Below are positions 25,552-36,573 of a stretch of 64,000 bases of DNA, in pieces. The notes under the pieces were generated by a model. That model did no database searches. It had not been told where the DNA came from and worked only from the letters and a program-made list of their open reading frames with translations. A program made the position numbers and the translations under genes. The stretch's first letter is position 1. The number at the start of each line of letters is the position of its first letter. Origin of the DNA: Verticillium longisporum (lineage: Eukaryota > Ascomycota > Sordariomycetes > Glomerellales > Plectosphaerellaceae). The DNA is taken from positions 3,224,001 through 3,288,000 of the forward strand of contig JAETXT010000006.1 in the NCBI GenBank assembly GCA_019188255.1, given 5' to 3'.

Positions 25552-26489
25552 TTTAATGGTTGCGAAAGCTCCAGAGCTGAGAGGGGTACGTGGTGGGAAG
25601 ATTGCTGAGGCGTGTCGACGTCAAGATCACAGGCAAGCTTCCAAGTTACTCTCGGAATGTCGTTGCCTCCAGGGATAAAAGCGGGTCCGTTTCTCGGAGG
25701 ACAGATGTTCCGACCCAGCCTGGCCGCAAACCAGGGCGCAGCCTCCTCATTGAATGCAGGACCCACTCAGATCCGAGTATTTTTTGCTCTGAAGGAAAGC
25801 TCGCTTTAATTCTGCTTTTGCCTTCATCAACAACTGCGAATGATCATTATTTTACGACATATGGTCCCGAACACACCATTTGGGAGCTTGAGGTCAGCGT
25901 TCTTCTGCAGAAGTGGCAGTTGACTGCTCTCCCGACGCTTGGGTAGCACATCACCAAAGCTCCTTTACGAGCCTTCTCGGCGCTGCCTTCCGCTCTGAGC
26001 AACTGTTCACGAGATCAGGTATACCAAGTGGCAGCTTGATTCGGATAATTTTGACTTGTTCTCCCAACGACGTCGCAAATTCCAGTGACACGACGGCGCT
26101 TTCGAAGCCTCAATGCTCGCCTTTCGAGGCCACATGAGCAACTGAGGTCAATATGACGCCAAGAGTAAAACCATACGCCCTGCCAAGGGTGATCTCCGAC
26201 GTGTTACAAAGCTCCAGCTACGGCCATGAAGAACTTTGCGTCAAATCCACGAGTCACATTTCAAATATTACCACAACCTCGGTACGAGAATCAGTAGCTT
26301 GCCCATAGGGCATGTAGTCATCCTTAACGGGCCATTTACATATCGCGGCCTCTCCGTCCCGCAGCCAGTTTTATGTTACAGGGAAGGTTTCACGTGAACG
26401 GTTGCCCGAAAACATGAGCGATGTATCACGACGACATTAAATGAACGCATGACCTGGAAGACATCTTGTATTATCCGTGAGGCGAATTC
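25552..26489. other. VPH1 promoter and GET1 3' flank
   Basis: No gene seen. Contains a TCACGTGA palindrome (26390-26397). Confidence 0.5.
26390..26397. promoter_or_regulatory. TCACGTGA palindrome
   Basis: Same octamer as at 19157, about 840 bp upstream of VPH1 and 93 bp past the GET1 stop. Its assignment to VPH1 is uncertain. Confidence 0.3.
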
Positions 26490-27254
26490 TCACAGCTCCT
26501 TCTTTTCACTAGAGCCGGCACCACCCGCAGTCGCTGGGACAGGAACCTGGGCAGGCTGTGCCTTGGCCTGGCTTTTCGTGGAGAAGAGCCCTACGAGGGA
26601 TGTAATCAACTCGCTGATCAAGGCAAGCATGCCTGTGCATGCCAGCTGCCACGAGACGATGCTCACGCTTCCGATCGGGGCCTTGGGGAAGGACAGAAGC
26701 CACTCAGCGTAGTACGGGAACCAGCCGTATGGCAGCCAGAACATAGGCTGCTTGCCATACCAGAATGGTAGGGCGTATTGGGGTACTCGGGTGACAAGCA
26801 TGCGAACGCCAGTAAGGTAACTGTCGAACTTGGATCGCGAGGCCTCCTGTGCTTTTTCTGCAATTCAACGAGTCAGCACACATGCTTTGATTGTTCCTCA
26901 GTCTTCCAATTGTTCCTGACGTACTGCTGTCTTCTAGTTGCTCGAGCATCTTGTCATGGTTCCGCCTGAGCTTTGCCCACTTCGCAAACTGATCCTGGCT
27001 GCTTGTGCCGTTCATCTCTTTGCGAATCTTCATATAGTCGGTTTGCAGTTGTCTGTGCTTCGTCGCCGCTCTGGAGCTTTCGAGGGGAAGGTAGCCTAGA
27101 AGAGTCCATAGCTGTGATACGAGTTAGGCTGATGCAGCAACTTTTAAGGTTGGTGATGGTAACCTACCAGGTTGTTGATCGTCGCTGCGCCGATGCTGTC
27201 GATGACACGAACCGACAGCTCAACGGCGAATATTATGAGCATTAGAGAAGGCAT
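26490..27254 (-). CDS. Get1, tail-anchored protein insertase subunit
   Basis: ER membrane receptor subunit (WRB homologue) that, with Get2, takes tail-anchored proteins from Get3. Three exons: 27254-27168, 27111-26925 and 26857-26490; introns 56 and 67 bp in phase; 213 residues. There is a membrane helix at the N-terminus (MPSLMLIIFAVELSVRVID), then the conserved INNLLWTLLGYLP. A charged coiled coil that binds Get3 follows (KWAKLRRNHDKMLEQLEDS). Two further hydrophobic segments are ALPFWYGKQPMFWLPYGWFP and SVSIVSWQLACTGMLALISE. It ends in a short Lys-rich tail. Divergent from the next gene with a 323-bp shared promoter. Confidence 0.93.
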
Positions 27255-27577
27255 GACGGGCAGTCTTAGCTCAGTTTGGCGGAGCGTCGTGATGTCGGGC
27301 TATTCGTGCATGTCGTAACAGTAGGGTTCTGTGGGTTGGGTCAGGAGCTGTCAGTCAGATGCCACAATACTGAAAATCGTGTGCTATGTCATCGCCCCGC
27401 GAATTGCATGCGCCACTTCTGCCGGGCGGTCAGAGGTCCTGTAACTGGAGTGGGCAGCCGATAAGACCTTGGCCAGAATACACCCCCACCTTGCTCACAG
27501 CAGCATACATATCATTCCGACAATGGGCCATCACATTGTCGTATGCGTGCATCAAGATCCGATATGCCTTTTCTGAA
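27255..27577. promoter_or_regulatory. bidirectional promoter, GET1 / prenyltransferase-alpha-like gene
   Basis: 323 bp between divergent starts; no specific element recognised. Confidence 0.5.
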
Positions 27578-28651
27578 ATGTCTCGCGCTCTGGAAAAGGA
27601 GGTTGTTGCATTTTTGAAGTCCGGCGATCACACGGCGGTGTATGAGGACATCTCACGAGCTCTTGCTCCACCAGATGACCCTAGTAACGACCCGGCGGGC
27701 TTGCTCGAAATCGAGATTCTAGGACGAAGTCACCCTACGCCGCCTGGTCAAAATCTGCTTCAAGACAAGAACGCCATCGGTATACCAAAATTACGTCTAG
27801 TACAAGCCTTTCTTGTAGCTCATCAAATCGCCAGAGCCCACACAAACACAACTGAACAAGCGGAAAATGACATCCTCTCGGCCACGGCGGTGATGCTTCT
27901 GATGGATGCAGAGAACCTCACAGCTGCAAATACAAGGAAACGCATCCTGTTGTCTCGTATCAAAAGGTTAGAGAACGGTAGAATCTCCAGTCTCCAACAC
28001 CGAGACTGTCGGATATTACTCTACCAAGAAAGCTGGTTCGTCGACAGTCTTTTGACGAGCCGTCTCCATCGCCACACCAAATCACCAACGCTATGGAGCC
28101 ATCGCCGATGGTTGGTCGAGCAACATCGGAACTTTGGTCATGCGGTCGATATCCGAGCCGGCTTCGACATAGTCAAGACCGCGGGCGAGTGGCATCCCCG
28201 GAACTATTATGCATGGTGTCACGCACGGTGGCTCCTCAAGATATCCAGACACGTTTTGACCAAGGAAGATATCCTATCCCTGGAGAACAGTATTGAAGTC
28301 TGGAGCCTCGCTCATCACGATGACATATCTGGCTGGTCAATGCTCGCTCACATCCAAGAAATGAGAGGCGATAACGCTGCGAGACTCAATGTCTTTCGAA
28401 ACCTGCTCGATACAGCTGAGGGCTATCGATGGACGAATGAGTCGGTGTGGTGGTACCTGCGCACTACAGCTGCGACATTGGAGCTCCAGATCGAGGATCT
28501 GGACCATTTCAAAACGACACATCATAAGCTTTTGAATGAGCCCGACAACAATGGAGATCACGCTTCGACAAGCCACCGCGTGTTAGAGACCGCATGGCAA
28601 TGGTACAACCAGAATCGAGGCAAAGCGAGCAGCGGGATTATTGGTGGCTGA
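27578..28651 (+). CDS. protein prenyltransferase alpha-subunit repeat protein
   Basis: Single exon, 357 residues. The start was chosen at MSRALEKEVVAFLKSG (27578); the frame stays open upstream, but that part has no family similarity. Two PPTA-type repeats are visible, SPTLWSHRRWLVEQ and HPRNYYAWCHARWLLK, with the Trp-x-x-Arg pattern of prenyltransferase alpha subunits. A third, weaker one is near NESVWWYLRTT. Length and divergence fit the PTAR1-like group rather than the classic Ram2 or Bet4 subunits. Family members pair with a beta subunit to lipidate Cys-tailed proteins such as Rho and Rab GTPases; a partner and substrate for this one are not shown by the sequence. Confidence 0.8.
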   Translation: MSRALEKEVVAFLKSGDHTAVYEDISRALAPPDDPSNDPAGLLEIEILGRSHPTPPGQNLLQDKNAIGIPKLRLVQAFLVAHQIARAHTNTTEQAENDILSATAVMLLMDAENLTAANTRKRILLSRIKRLENGRISSLQHRDCRILLYQESWFVDSLLTSRLHRHTKSPTLWSHRRWLVEQHRNFGHAVDIRAGFDIVKTAGEWHPRNYYAWCHARWLLKISRHVLTKEDILSLENSIEVWSLAHHDDISGWSMLAHIQEMRGDNAARLNVFRNLLDTAEGYRWTNESVWWYLRTTAATLELQIEDLDHFKTTHHKLLNEPDNNGDHASTSHRVLETAWQWYNQNRGKASSGIIGG

Positions 28652-31600
28652 AACTCGTCCTCTTCAACGCAGATTGCGAACAACACTCACCGCTGGCACA
28701 ACATATCAGTACTCATTCTCACCCCAGCTTGGTATCTCATTTTACCGAGTTCAGTGCTGAGGTTCCTTTGGCCGGATTCGGAAGGTCGGGTTCGATGGCC
28801 TTGAGAAAGAACAAGTTTGGACAATCAGAGAGGCTAGACGAAGCAGTAGCGAGGCTCTGAGCACGAAGGCAGAGCTCATTTGGGAATCCCAAATTCCAAG
28901 CCAGTCTGATTGGCGCATGCCCCCCGACGAAGGGGCTCCTTGGCTGAAGTCATGATTTGGCAGATGTGACGGACGTGAGGCTGAAACTCTGGTATTATTG
29001 CTGGGCTACCTGTAGCCAGGGGTGTTCCCCCGCCACTGACGGTTCGAGAACTAACGGCCTTCATCTCAATCTCCCAGAGATCCGCCAAGGCCGCACGGCC
29101 GGCGGATGCTATCTTGTTAGTGGTCATGGGGATAGAGGGAGACACAGCCCAAGGAGATCGGGATCTGCCAATGGTGGAATGCGGGTTATGGCCAGCCAGC
29201 GGTGGAGAAATTCTGATTTCCATCGTCAAGTGGATGGACAACACGGATTGCTGCTTTCGGACGCCCTTGACAGGTGGCATGACAACTTTCGCATTTTCTG
29301 TGATGATGGGCTTGCGGCACCACGGGGGAACAGGGCTGGAGCTACGATATTAGCGCGCCGCTGCCGATGTCTCACTCAGGCTGGCATTGCTGGAATGCTG
29401 GCCACGAGTACAGGAGTAAATCAGGGGCGGTAATTGCGACTCTCTGTAGTCAGCCATGCGCTTCGTGAGCAAGCGTGGGAACCTGTTGATAGCGCCAGGA
29501 CCAAAAACCTTCGCAGGCCCTGGCACGGCTCGCACGGCAGGCAGTGAGAGATGAGAGTTGCTCAATCCTTGCAAACCCCGACTGGAAGATATTCATGGCA
29601 TGGCATCGACGCGGCTCAACAGGAGAGGAATTGTTACACTAAGAAAGCCGATGCTCCTTGAGCGAAGGGCAATCTGATGCAAAGGAATGGTTCGCGACCA
29701 CGGCGAGCATGATGATTCAGCCAAGGGGCAAAGGTACGATAGCAAGAACCTCTGAGGCTTGCTAGGGCCTGCCTCTATCTGCTGCAAGACATGGTCTGTT
29801 CACAGGTCATCACATCCGTGCCACCTTTGGGGGATTTGCACATTGAGGTCCCTACGCGATAAGTAAAGAGATGATCGGTTTGCTGATTATGATGAACGGT
29901 CCATCACCTGGTTTGGCAAGATTGTCGAGGACTGGTCCCAAGGACAAGTCCGAGAAGGGCCGGTTGCATTGAGCACCTGGTTGGTTCAACTGGCCAACCA
30001 GCCAACAGCCCCTTGCGTATTAGCGCTGATAGTGCAGTGCAGTGCCTGACGCCGCTCTCCTTTTAGTGACGAACGGCGGAGGCGCCATTTCTCGTATCTG
30101 ACCAGGTTCTCTGTTGTGTTGTGCAGGGCTCGTGGGATGGCGCTGCGTTTCGTCCAGAAGCTCAAGCCACCACGCCGTGTCACTCAAGCCGGTCTCAAGT
30201 CTAAGACTGAGCTTCCTCTGCTTTGCTCTTCATCAGCAGGCCAGCCCGAAATGTTGAGCAACAGCCTGTCTTGTAGCTCCCGTCTCTTCTCTGGCGTCTC
30301 TGTCCAGATTTCTGCTCATCCGACAGGGAGCTGGGGTTGGCAAAAGGCTAGGCCGTCCGAATCGGGACTCGCGCAGGTACACGACGCGACTTTAATCCCC
30401 AACAGGGGCTGCCCCATCTGACCACCAGAATCAGAGCTTCAGACGACGACAGGGCCATAGGGATCCAAGATCCCGCCATGTACCGACCTTGTCTGCCCAG
30501 ATCAACGCGCCGCACGGCTGCAGCTAATCCGACGGTGGTTGGACGAGAGACGCCCGACGCTGCTCCTCCGCTCCAGGGCACCCCTGATCGAACCGCACAG
30601 TCGCCCGCTCGACCCGTCGTTGCCCCAGGGCCAAGTCGAACTCCCCAAGCTCTCTAGCTCTTTGAGGACCTCAGATGGTCCAGAAGTGTGTCCCCTTTCC
30701 TCGCCGATCCTCTGAGGATGGCCACTCTAGGGTCAAGTGTGGGGGTATCCCTGGCGCGAAAATCGGCGCGTGAGGTACATGCGAGCATGGTGTCCCCGCC
30801 CAAGGTGCCAGAGCTGCGCGCATTGGAGCCAATCCGCCCCGGCTCCTGCCCTTTTGCACCGCGGAGCCGACCTCTCGTCTCTTGTCGTCTCTTGTCGTCT
30901 CACGCCTCTCGCCTCTCGCTTTGTCTGCCTGCCTTCCCCTTCACCACCGACCTCCCCTCCGACCTCCTCCTCTACCTCCCTTCTCCCCCACCCCACGAGG
31001 ATCCAACCTCCTCGTTCCTTTGGTCCCTTACTTCGGTCTCATCCTTCCGGTCCTCGACCCGTCTCTTTCATCCATCTCTTTGCTGGGCTGTGGGTGTCTC
31101 GTCCTTAGACTGTCGAACAGAAGCATTCGGGTTCTCTTCTCCATTGTGTTTGCATACCAGTACTCTGCATCTCCGTCTCCAGCCTGCCTCGCCGCTCGCC
31201 TCGCTTCGGGTCCCGCCATTTGTGTCTCGAACCCATTCGAGCCTCGTTGCTGGTGGCGTCCCTTGTCTCAGCCCGCAACTGGAACCTGTGTCCGCCATCG
31301 TTACAGCCATACGAGAAGAGCATTTCAACCGCTTATTGGATCCTGCGTCGCACATTTACGCACTCGACATTTCGCTACATTCCACCTTGTATATCGGATC
31401 CCTGGAGCACCTCACTCGTCCCGACCGTGTTTACTCTCTTGTCGTCTCTTTTTCTTCGATCTCTGTCCCTGTCCCTGTCCCTGTACAGTGCCTTGACATT
31501 TCCCTGCTTCTGCATTTCGGATGCCCGAGCTCTCCTTTTGAAGGCTCCAGTTCAATGCTTCCACTATCGTAATATCTAATTACCGTCGACAAATACTTCC

Positions 31601-31806
31601 GACCCTGAGTCTGGCACTCTCGACCGCCTCTCTACGTTTTCTCAAGACGCCGACCAGCCCCGAGCAGGTTGATTGCCCCGCCAGCTGGGCAAACTAATCA
31701 TTTTCCGCGTTTCCTATCTTAGCATACCCGACCACAGTTCCAACCAGGTTCCTTCAGCTTCAATTGCAGGAACCCGCAACTCCTTTCGCCAGACACCTTG
31801 CTCGTC
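28652..31806. other. long intergenic region with CT-rich protease leader
   Basis: About 3.1 kb without a recognisable gene. From roughly 30.84 kb the plus strand is strongly CT-rich, with repeated TCTCTTGTCG words near 30.88-30.90 kb, and is probably promoter and 5' leader of the downstream protease gene. A 294-codon open frame (30688-31572) is Ser/Pro/Leu-rich through base composition, overlaps two other open frames and is not called. Confidence 0.5.
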
Positions 31807-33625
31807 ATGCGTTCCGCCCTGGTCCTGCTCCATCTGTCGCTATGGATCACGGTGTCGCATGCCTTCTTCCCTGGTTTCCGAACTACCGCTGCGATGAAGA
31901 CGATGATTGCAAGGCAGAAAAGAGGGCACAACTAGATGGTACGGCCCAAGACGTCGTCAATGCCATTCGGGCCTCTGGGGCTCTCAAGCCTTCGACCTTT
32001 CCCGTCGGCCAACGGGTATGTGTGAACCACCCACTGAGTTGTCATGAACTATCGTTAACGCCCTGCAGCGAGGCTTCGAGTCCGAACCAGTAGCCAAGAC
32101 TGTTTCCAGGCTGCTTCGCAAGTACTCCAAGTACCAGCCCACGCCTCTGGCGGACGAGTCGACCGCATTGGCCAAGAGACAAAATGTGTACCGCGTCATC
32201 GAGCCGGAAAAGACCGATCAGAAATACGGTGCCGGTATCTGGCAGGATGGCTCAGACTTTTCCTACTTTGTTCAGGCCAAGCTTGGATCAGAGGGCAAGG
32301 AGCTGTACATGCTTGTCGACACCGGTGCGGGTACATCTTGGGTTATGGGCTCTGACTGTGCTTCGCCGGCTTGCGGCCTTCACAACTCGTTTGGTCCTGA
32401 CGACTCGAAGACATTCGAGCGCGTCGACGAGCACTATTCAGTCAAATACGGATCAGGTTCCGTCAAGGGCTCCAAGGTCACGGATTCGATTAACGTTGCG
32501 GGCATGAACCTGAAGTTCAAGTTTGGCGTTGCTAACGAGACGTCTGATGATTTCAACCACTTTCCCTTCGACGGTATCCTCGGCTTGTCTCTCTCCGGTG
32601 GCGAATCAGACAACTTTATGAACATCGTTGCAGATTCCAAGACGCTCGAGAAGAACATATTTTGCGTCTTCATCAACAGGGCAGCCGATGGACCCAACAC
32701 CGGAGAGCTAAGCTTCGGCGCTTGCAACAACGACAAATATATCGGCGACTTCACGTACACTGATGTGGGCTCCAGCAATGGGGACTGGGCCGTTCCCATG
32801 GACGGTCTCACGTATGACGGCAAGAAGGCCGGTGTCAAGGGCAAGCTCGCCTATATTGACACGGGCACTTCGTACGTGTTTGGACCCGAAAGCGACGTCA
32901 AGGCTTTCCACGAGAACATTCCCGGGTCATCCTCTTCCGATGGCACCACCTGGACCGTCCCCTGTGACAGCAACGAAGAGGTGACGTACATCTTCTCCGG
33001 TGTCAGCTACACAATCTCTGCCAAGGACTGGAGATCCAAGCCCAAGGACGGCGTCTGCACGAGCAACATTTATGGTCATGAGGTCGTCCCGAATTCCTGG
33101 CTCCTCGGTGATCTCTTCTTGAAGAATGTGTATGCTGTGTTTGACGCCGACGAAAAGCGGATCGGTAGGTTTCATCTTCATCCCGCCTCTTGGGAACACT
33201 CTTGACTAACTTCCACAGGCTTTGCCAACAGGGCTCCTGTTCCCGGTGCTGAGAGTGAAAACAGCAATGCCGACGAGACGACCAAGCAGGCGTCGCCCAC
33301 GGCGAAGACGACGACTTCAGCGCAAGCCTCGACGGCGAACCCTAGTCCTCGTCCGACGTTGAGCGAGCAACAGGGTCAGGATAGCCCAAGCGCCGAACCG
33401 GCCGTGCCTGACAGCCAACCGACAACTGTTTCCACTGGCGTCACCCAACCTGAGCCGTCCATCCCGACGGGCCAATCGTTGGAGGGACAATCCGACCAGC
33501 AAACGACGGGCACGAGCGGGGCTGACGCGGCCCAGACGAACGAGCCATCATCCGGTGCACAGCTACGCTCGCACGGCGTGGTTTCAGCGGTGTTTGCCAT
33601 GGCTGCTATGGCGGCGATCTATTAG
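31807..33625 (+). CDS. GPI-anchored secreted aspartic protease, frame broken
   Basis: Pepsin-fold (A1) protease of the yapsin/CtsD-like fungal group, likely held at the cell surface. Exons: 31807-32015, 32069-33164 and 33219-33625; about 570 residues. The signal peptide is MRSALVLLHLSLWITVSHA. A pro-segment ends near LAKRQNVYRVI, with a Lys-Arg cleavage site. The catalytic Asp residues are in VDTGAGTSW and IDTGTSYV. A Ser/Thr/Pro-rich stalk leads to a hydrophobic tail (HGVVSAVFAMAAMAAIY), as in GPI-anchored proteins. The signal peptide and WFPNYRCDEDDDC lie in different frames; one extra C in the CCC at 31869-31871 would join them. Without that, the only start is a poor upstream frame lacking a secretion signal. 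Confidence 0.85.
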
Positions 33626-34248
33626 CTGTGATGTATGATCATCTTGATGAGCTTGACTGGTTTCCACGAGACGATAAGTCTTGCGGTTCATCGTCATCAG
33701 AACAGAGCTGGCTTTCAGTAACGGACGCAAGGATCTGGACGTATATGATACCCTAGGGGAGGAAAGATGATTGCCTTATGCTGATGAGAGGATCAGCGCC
33801 AGGTGGCAGAACTGGCAAGCCCAGGATGGGCCCTTTTTGCATTTCTTGCCTGTACTACCTTGTAATTGAGCACAAAAGCGTTGTTTTCACCATACCCTTA
33901 TGTTCCGATCGTTGAGATGTATGATACTAAGGTGTGATGGCGGGGCAGCCTCCCATTTGCGACAGGCCTGACACTGACAGCCTGCGAAGTCGCCGCTACG
34001 TCTAAAGAGGGGAACCCGCGCCGTCCGACCAGGTCCCGAGATCGAAGTTCGTACTTGGTGTGACGAGACGGGCCGCCGGGTGTCCCCTCGGGCTGGCCGG
34101 GAAGAACCCAGCGGGCAGCGCGTCTCCTACCGAGACGAGTAACACTGCGATACAGTAGTACATATAATCCGTTAGTTGAATGTGTGTGCATCTCTATTTC
34201 TCCAGCCCCAACCCAAGCAACCTTGATGGGGCCGTCGGGCGACGACCC

Positions 34249-34254
34249 TTATCG
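34249..34254 (-). promoter_or_regulatory. GATA-factor site (HGATAR)
   Basis: CGATAA on minus, 537 bp upstream of the urea amidolyase start. Urea use is under nitrogen GATA control in fungi, but a six-base word is common by chance. Confidence 0.35.
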
Positions 34255-34533
34255 CGCAAGGGCCCGCCGGCGCCGCCTCGCGCGACTGTTCTGTACGGTT
34301 CGGCAATCTGCCACCCTCTATGGACCCCTTTCAAGAAAACCCCCTTCCCACCCTCTTCTTCCCCACCCCCGCGACCCCCCCCCCACCAAGCGGTCCCTGC
34401 AGCAGGCGTCAGTCACTACACTAAATCCATATAACCAAACGGCGAGCACGTTGATGATGGTGGACTTCTTCTTTCGGCAATGCATCCCGCACTCTCTTAT
34501 TGGTTCAGACTGAATGGCCAACGCTCATTGACT

Positions 34534-34539
34534 CGATAA
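34534..34539 (+). promoter_or_regulatory. GATA-factor site (HGATAR)
   Basis: CGATAA on plus, about 250 bp upstream of the urea amidolyase start. Confidence 0.4.
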
Positions 34540-34790
34540 AGTCAACCAGTCAACAAAACCCCCGCCGGCCTGTGGTATCTGGCACGCTGGTCCCCCGCAG
34601 GCTCGGCCGAGACTTGCCTTGGGTGTGGACGGCGGCGGACGCCCTGGGCGAGTTATATAGGTTTCTTGAGATCGCCTGAGAGGGACTTGGTCTGTAGAAA
34701 CGTCACGGCATCTGTTGAGAATCATCATGCTTGATATATCTGGTATGGTCTCCATCTTCCCTTTCCTGACCATCTTGATCCGAGAGACTG

Positions 34791-36573
34791 ATGATGGTGA
34801 CAGTCACCGAACCTTTTCCCCTTACCATCCCAGAATGGACGACTGCGCAAAGAGCAAGTGGCGGCCTTGAACGGTTATTAGCCCTCCGCGCCTCAGAGGA
34901 GAGCCGCAACTCCAATGCTTGGATCTCGCTCGCAACGCCCGCTCAGATCGAAACCCAATGGCGCCATCTCGAGGATTTTAGTGCCACTGCTGGCCCGGCC
35001 TCGCTCCCCCTCTTCGGCGTTCCCTTTGCTGCTAAAGACAACATTGACGTTGCCGGCTTCCCTACCACCGCCGCCTGTCCCAGTTTCGCCAAGGGGCCCC
35101 TCGAGCAAGATTCGACCGTTGTTGCCAACCTCAAGGCCGCCGGTGCTATTGTTCTTGGCAAGACGAACCTCGACCAGTTTGCCACAGGTCTGGTCGGCAC
35201 AAGGTCACCATACGGAGCTGTGAGGAACTCTTTCGACCTCGAGCGGGTCAGCGGCGGCTCTAGTTCTGGCAGCGCCGTTGTCGTTGCCAGGGGCATAGTT
35301 CCCTTCAGTCTTGGCACCGACACGGCCGGCAGCGGTCGCGTCCCCGCAGGCCTCAACAATCTCATAGGTTTGAAGCCTACAAGGGGTGCCATCAGCACAG
35401 CAGGCGTTGTACCGGCGTGTCGCAGCCTCGATTGCGTCTCTATTTTTGCCCTGACGACCGAAGATGCCGAAACGGCCCTTGCCGCCGCCGAGGGCTACGA
35501 CCTCGCCGACTCGTTCTCCCGCAAGCGACCAGAGATCTCCGCCGCCAGCGGCCGCCGCATGGCCATTTGCAGCGATCCGCAGTGGTATGGCCAGGAGGAA
35601 CAAGAGGCTGCCTACGTCAGGGCGATCGCCAAGGCCGAGAGCCTCGGGTGGACTCTTGTGCCGCGCGACTTCTCGCAGCTGTTTGAGCTTGCGAACCTAC
35701 TATACGAGGGTCCCTGGGTCGGTGAGCGGTACGCTGCGATCAAGGACTTTATCGAGGCGCATGAGGAGGATATGGACCCCACGGTGCGGACCATTGTCCT
35801 CAAGGCCCGCGGGTTCAATGCGGCCGACCTTTTCGCGGCCGAGTACCGTCGTCAGGACCTCACGAGGGATATTGAAAGGGCTTTTGGCGAGTTCGACGCC
35901 ATACTCGTGTCATCGGCACCGCCGTTTCCTACGGTCTAGTACCTGGCGAGAGTGCCAATCAAAGATAACGCCATCCTGGGAACAAAAACCAGCTTTGTCT
36001 CTTTTCTGAACTGGTCAGCGCTGTCAGTACCCGCCGGCTTCAGAGCGGACGGACTGCCATTTGGCATCACGCTCATCTCGACCATGTGGCAGGAGCCGAA
36101 GCTGATGGGCTTGGCAAGGGAGTGGCTTTCCACGGCGCCGAGGCCGCTGGGAGCTACCAAGGCAGAGATTCTAGAGCCAGTCAAAGATGTCATCAACGAG
36201 ACCACCATTGCCGTCGTCGTTGTTGGCGCTCATCTCACGGGGTTTCCCTGAACAAAGACCTCACCTGCCGGGGCGCCGTGTTCGACAGAGCCACCAAGAC
36301 GTCCTCCAACTATCAGCTCTTCTCTCTCGATACCGGCAGCCCCACCAAGAACCCGGGGTTGAACCGCGTAGGTGAGGGTGGAAGCTCCATAGAAGTCGGG
36401 GTGTGGAATCTGCCCCGGTCTGAGTTGGCGTCATTTGTCAAGACCATCGCGACGCCTCTCGGCATTGGATCTTCGAGCTCGAGGACGGCAATTGGGCACA
36501 TAGCTTCATTTGTGAGCCGTATGGCCTCGAGGGCGCCATCGACATCACATCTTTTGGAGGCTGGCGTGGTTTC
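34791..36573 (+). pseudogene. urea amidolyase, allophanate hydrolase half, disrupted
   Basis: N-terminal amidase-signature half of the fused urea amidolyase; it splits allophanate into ammonium and CO2. Catalytic residues are present: Lys in FAAKDNID, cis-Ser in GGSSSGSAV and Ser in GTDTAGSGRVPAG. The half is broken three times. An in-frame TAG (35937-35939) follows FPTV, with YLARVPIKDNAILGTKTSF continuing in the same frame. One base is missing at the CCC at 36246-36248, between VVGAHLTGFP and LNKDLTCRGAVFD. One base is missing near 36469-36474, before ELEDGNWAHSFICEPYG. With two bases restored the whole gene is 1816 codons, close to the family length. The TAG could be a real point mutation; CAG to TAG in CpA context would resemble RIP, but the ancestral codon is unknown. 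Confidence 0.85.

Larger units (their letters stand above)
33626..34790. other. intergenic, urea amidolyase promoter
   Basis: No gene seen. There is a C-rich low-complexity run at 34370-34390. Two HGATAR words are present, CGATAA at 34534-34539 and its reverse at 34249-34254, which are the sites bound by AreA/Nit2-type nitrogen GATA factors. Confidence 0.5.

Noticed and set aside
29041..29060. GGTTCGAGA word like a tRNA B box
   Set aside because: No matching A box, acceptor stem or downstream T-run was found.
30688..31572. 294-codon open frame upstream of the aspartic protease
   Set aside because: CT-rich base composition alone makes a Ser/Pro/Leu-rich frame here, and two other frames are open in the same place; better read as leader DNA.
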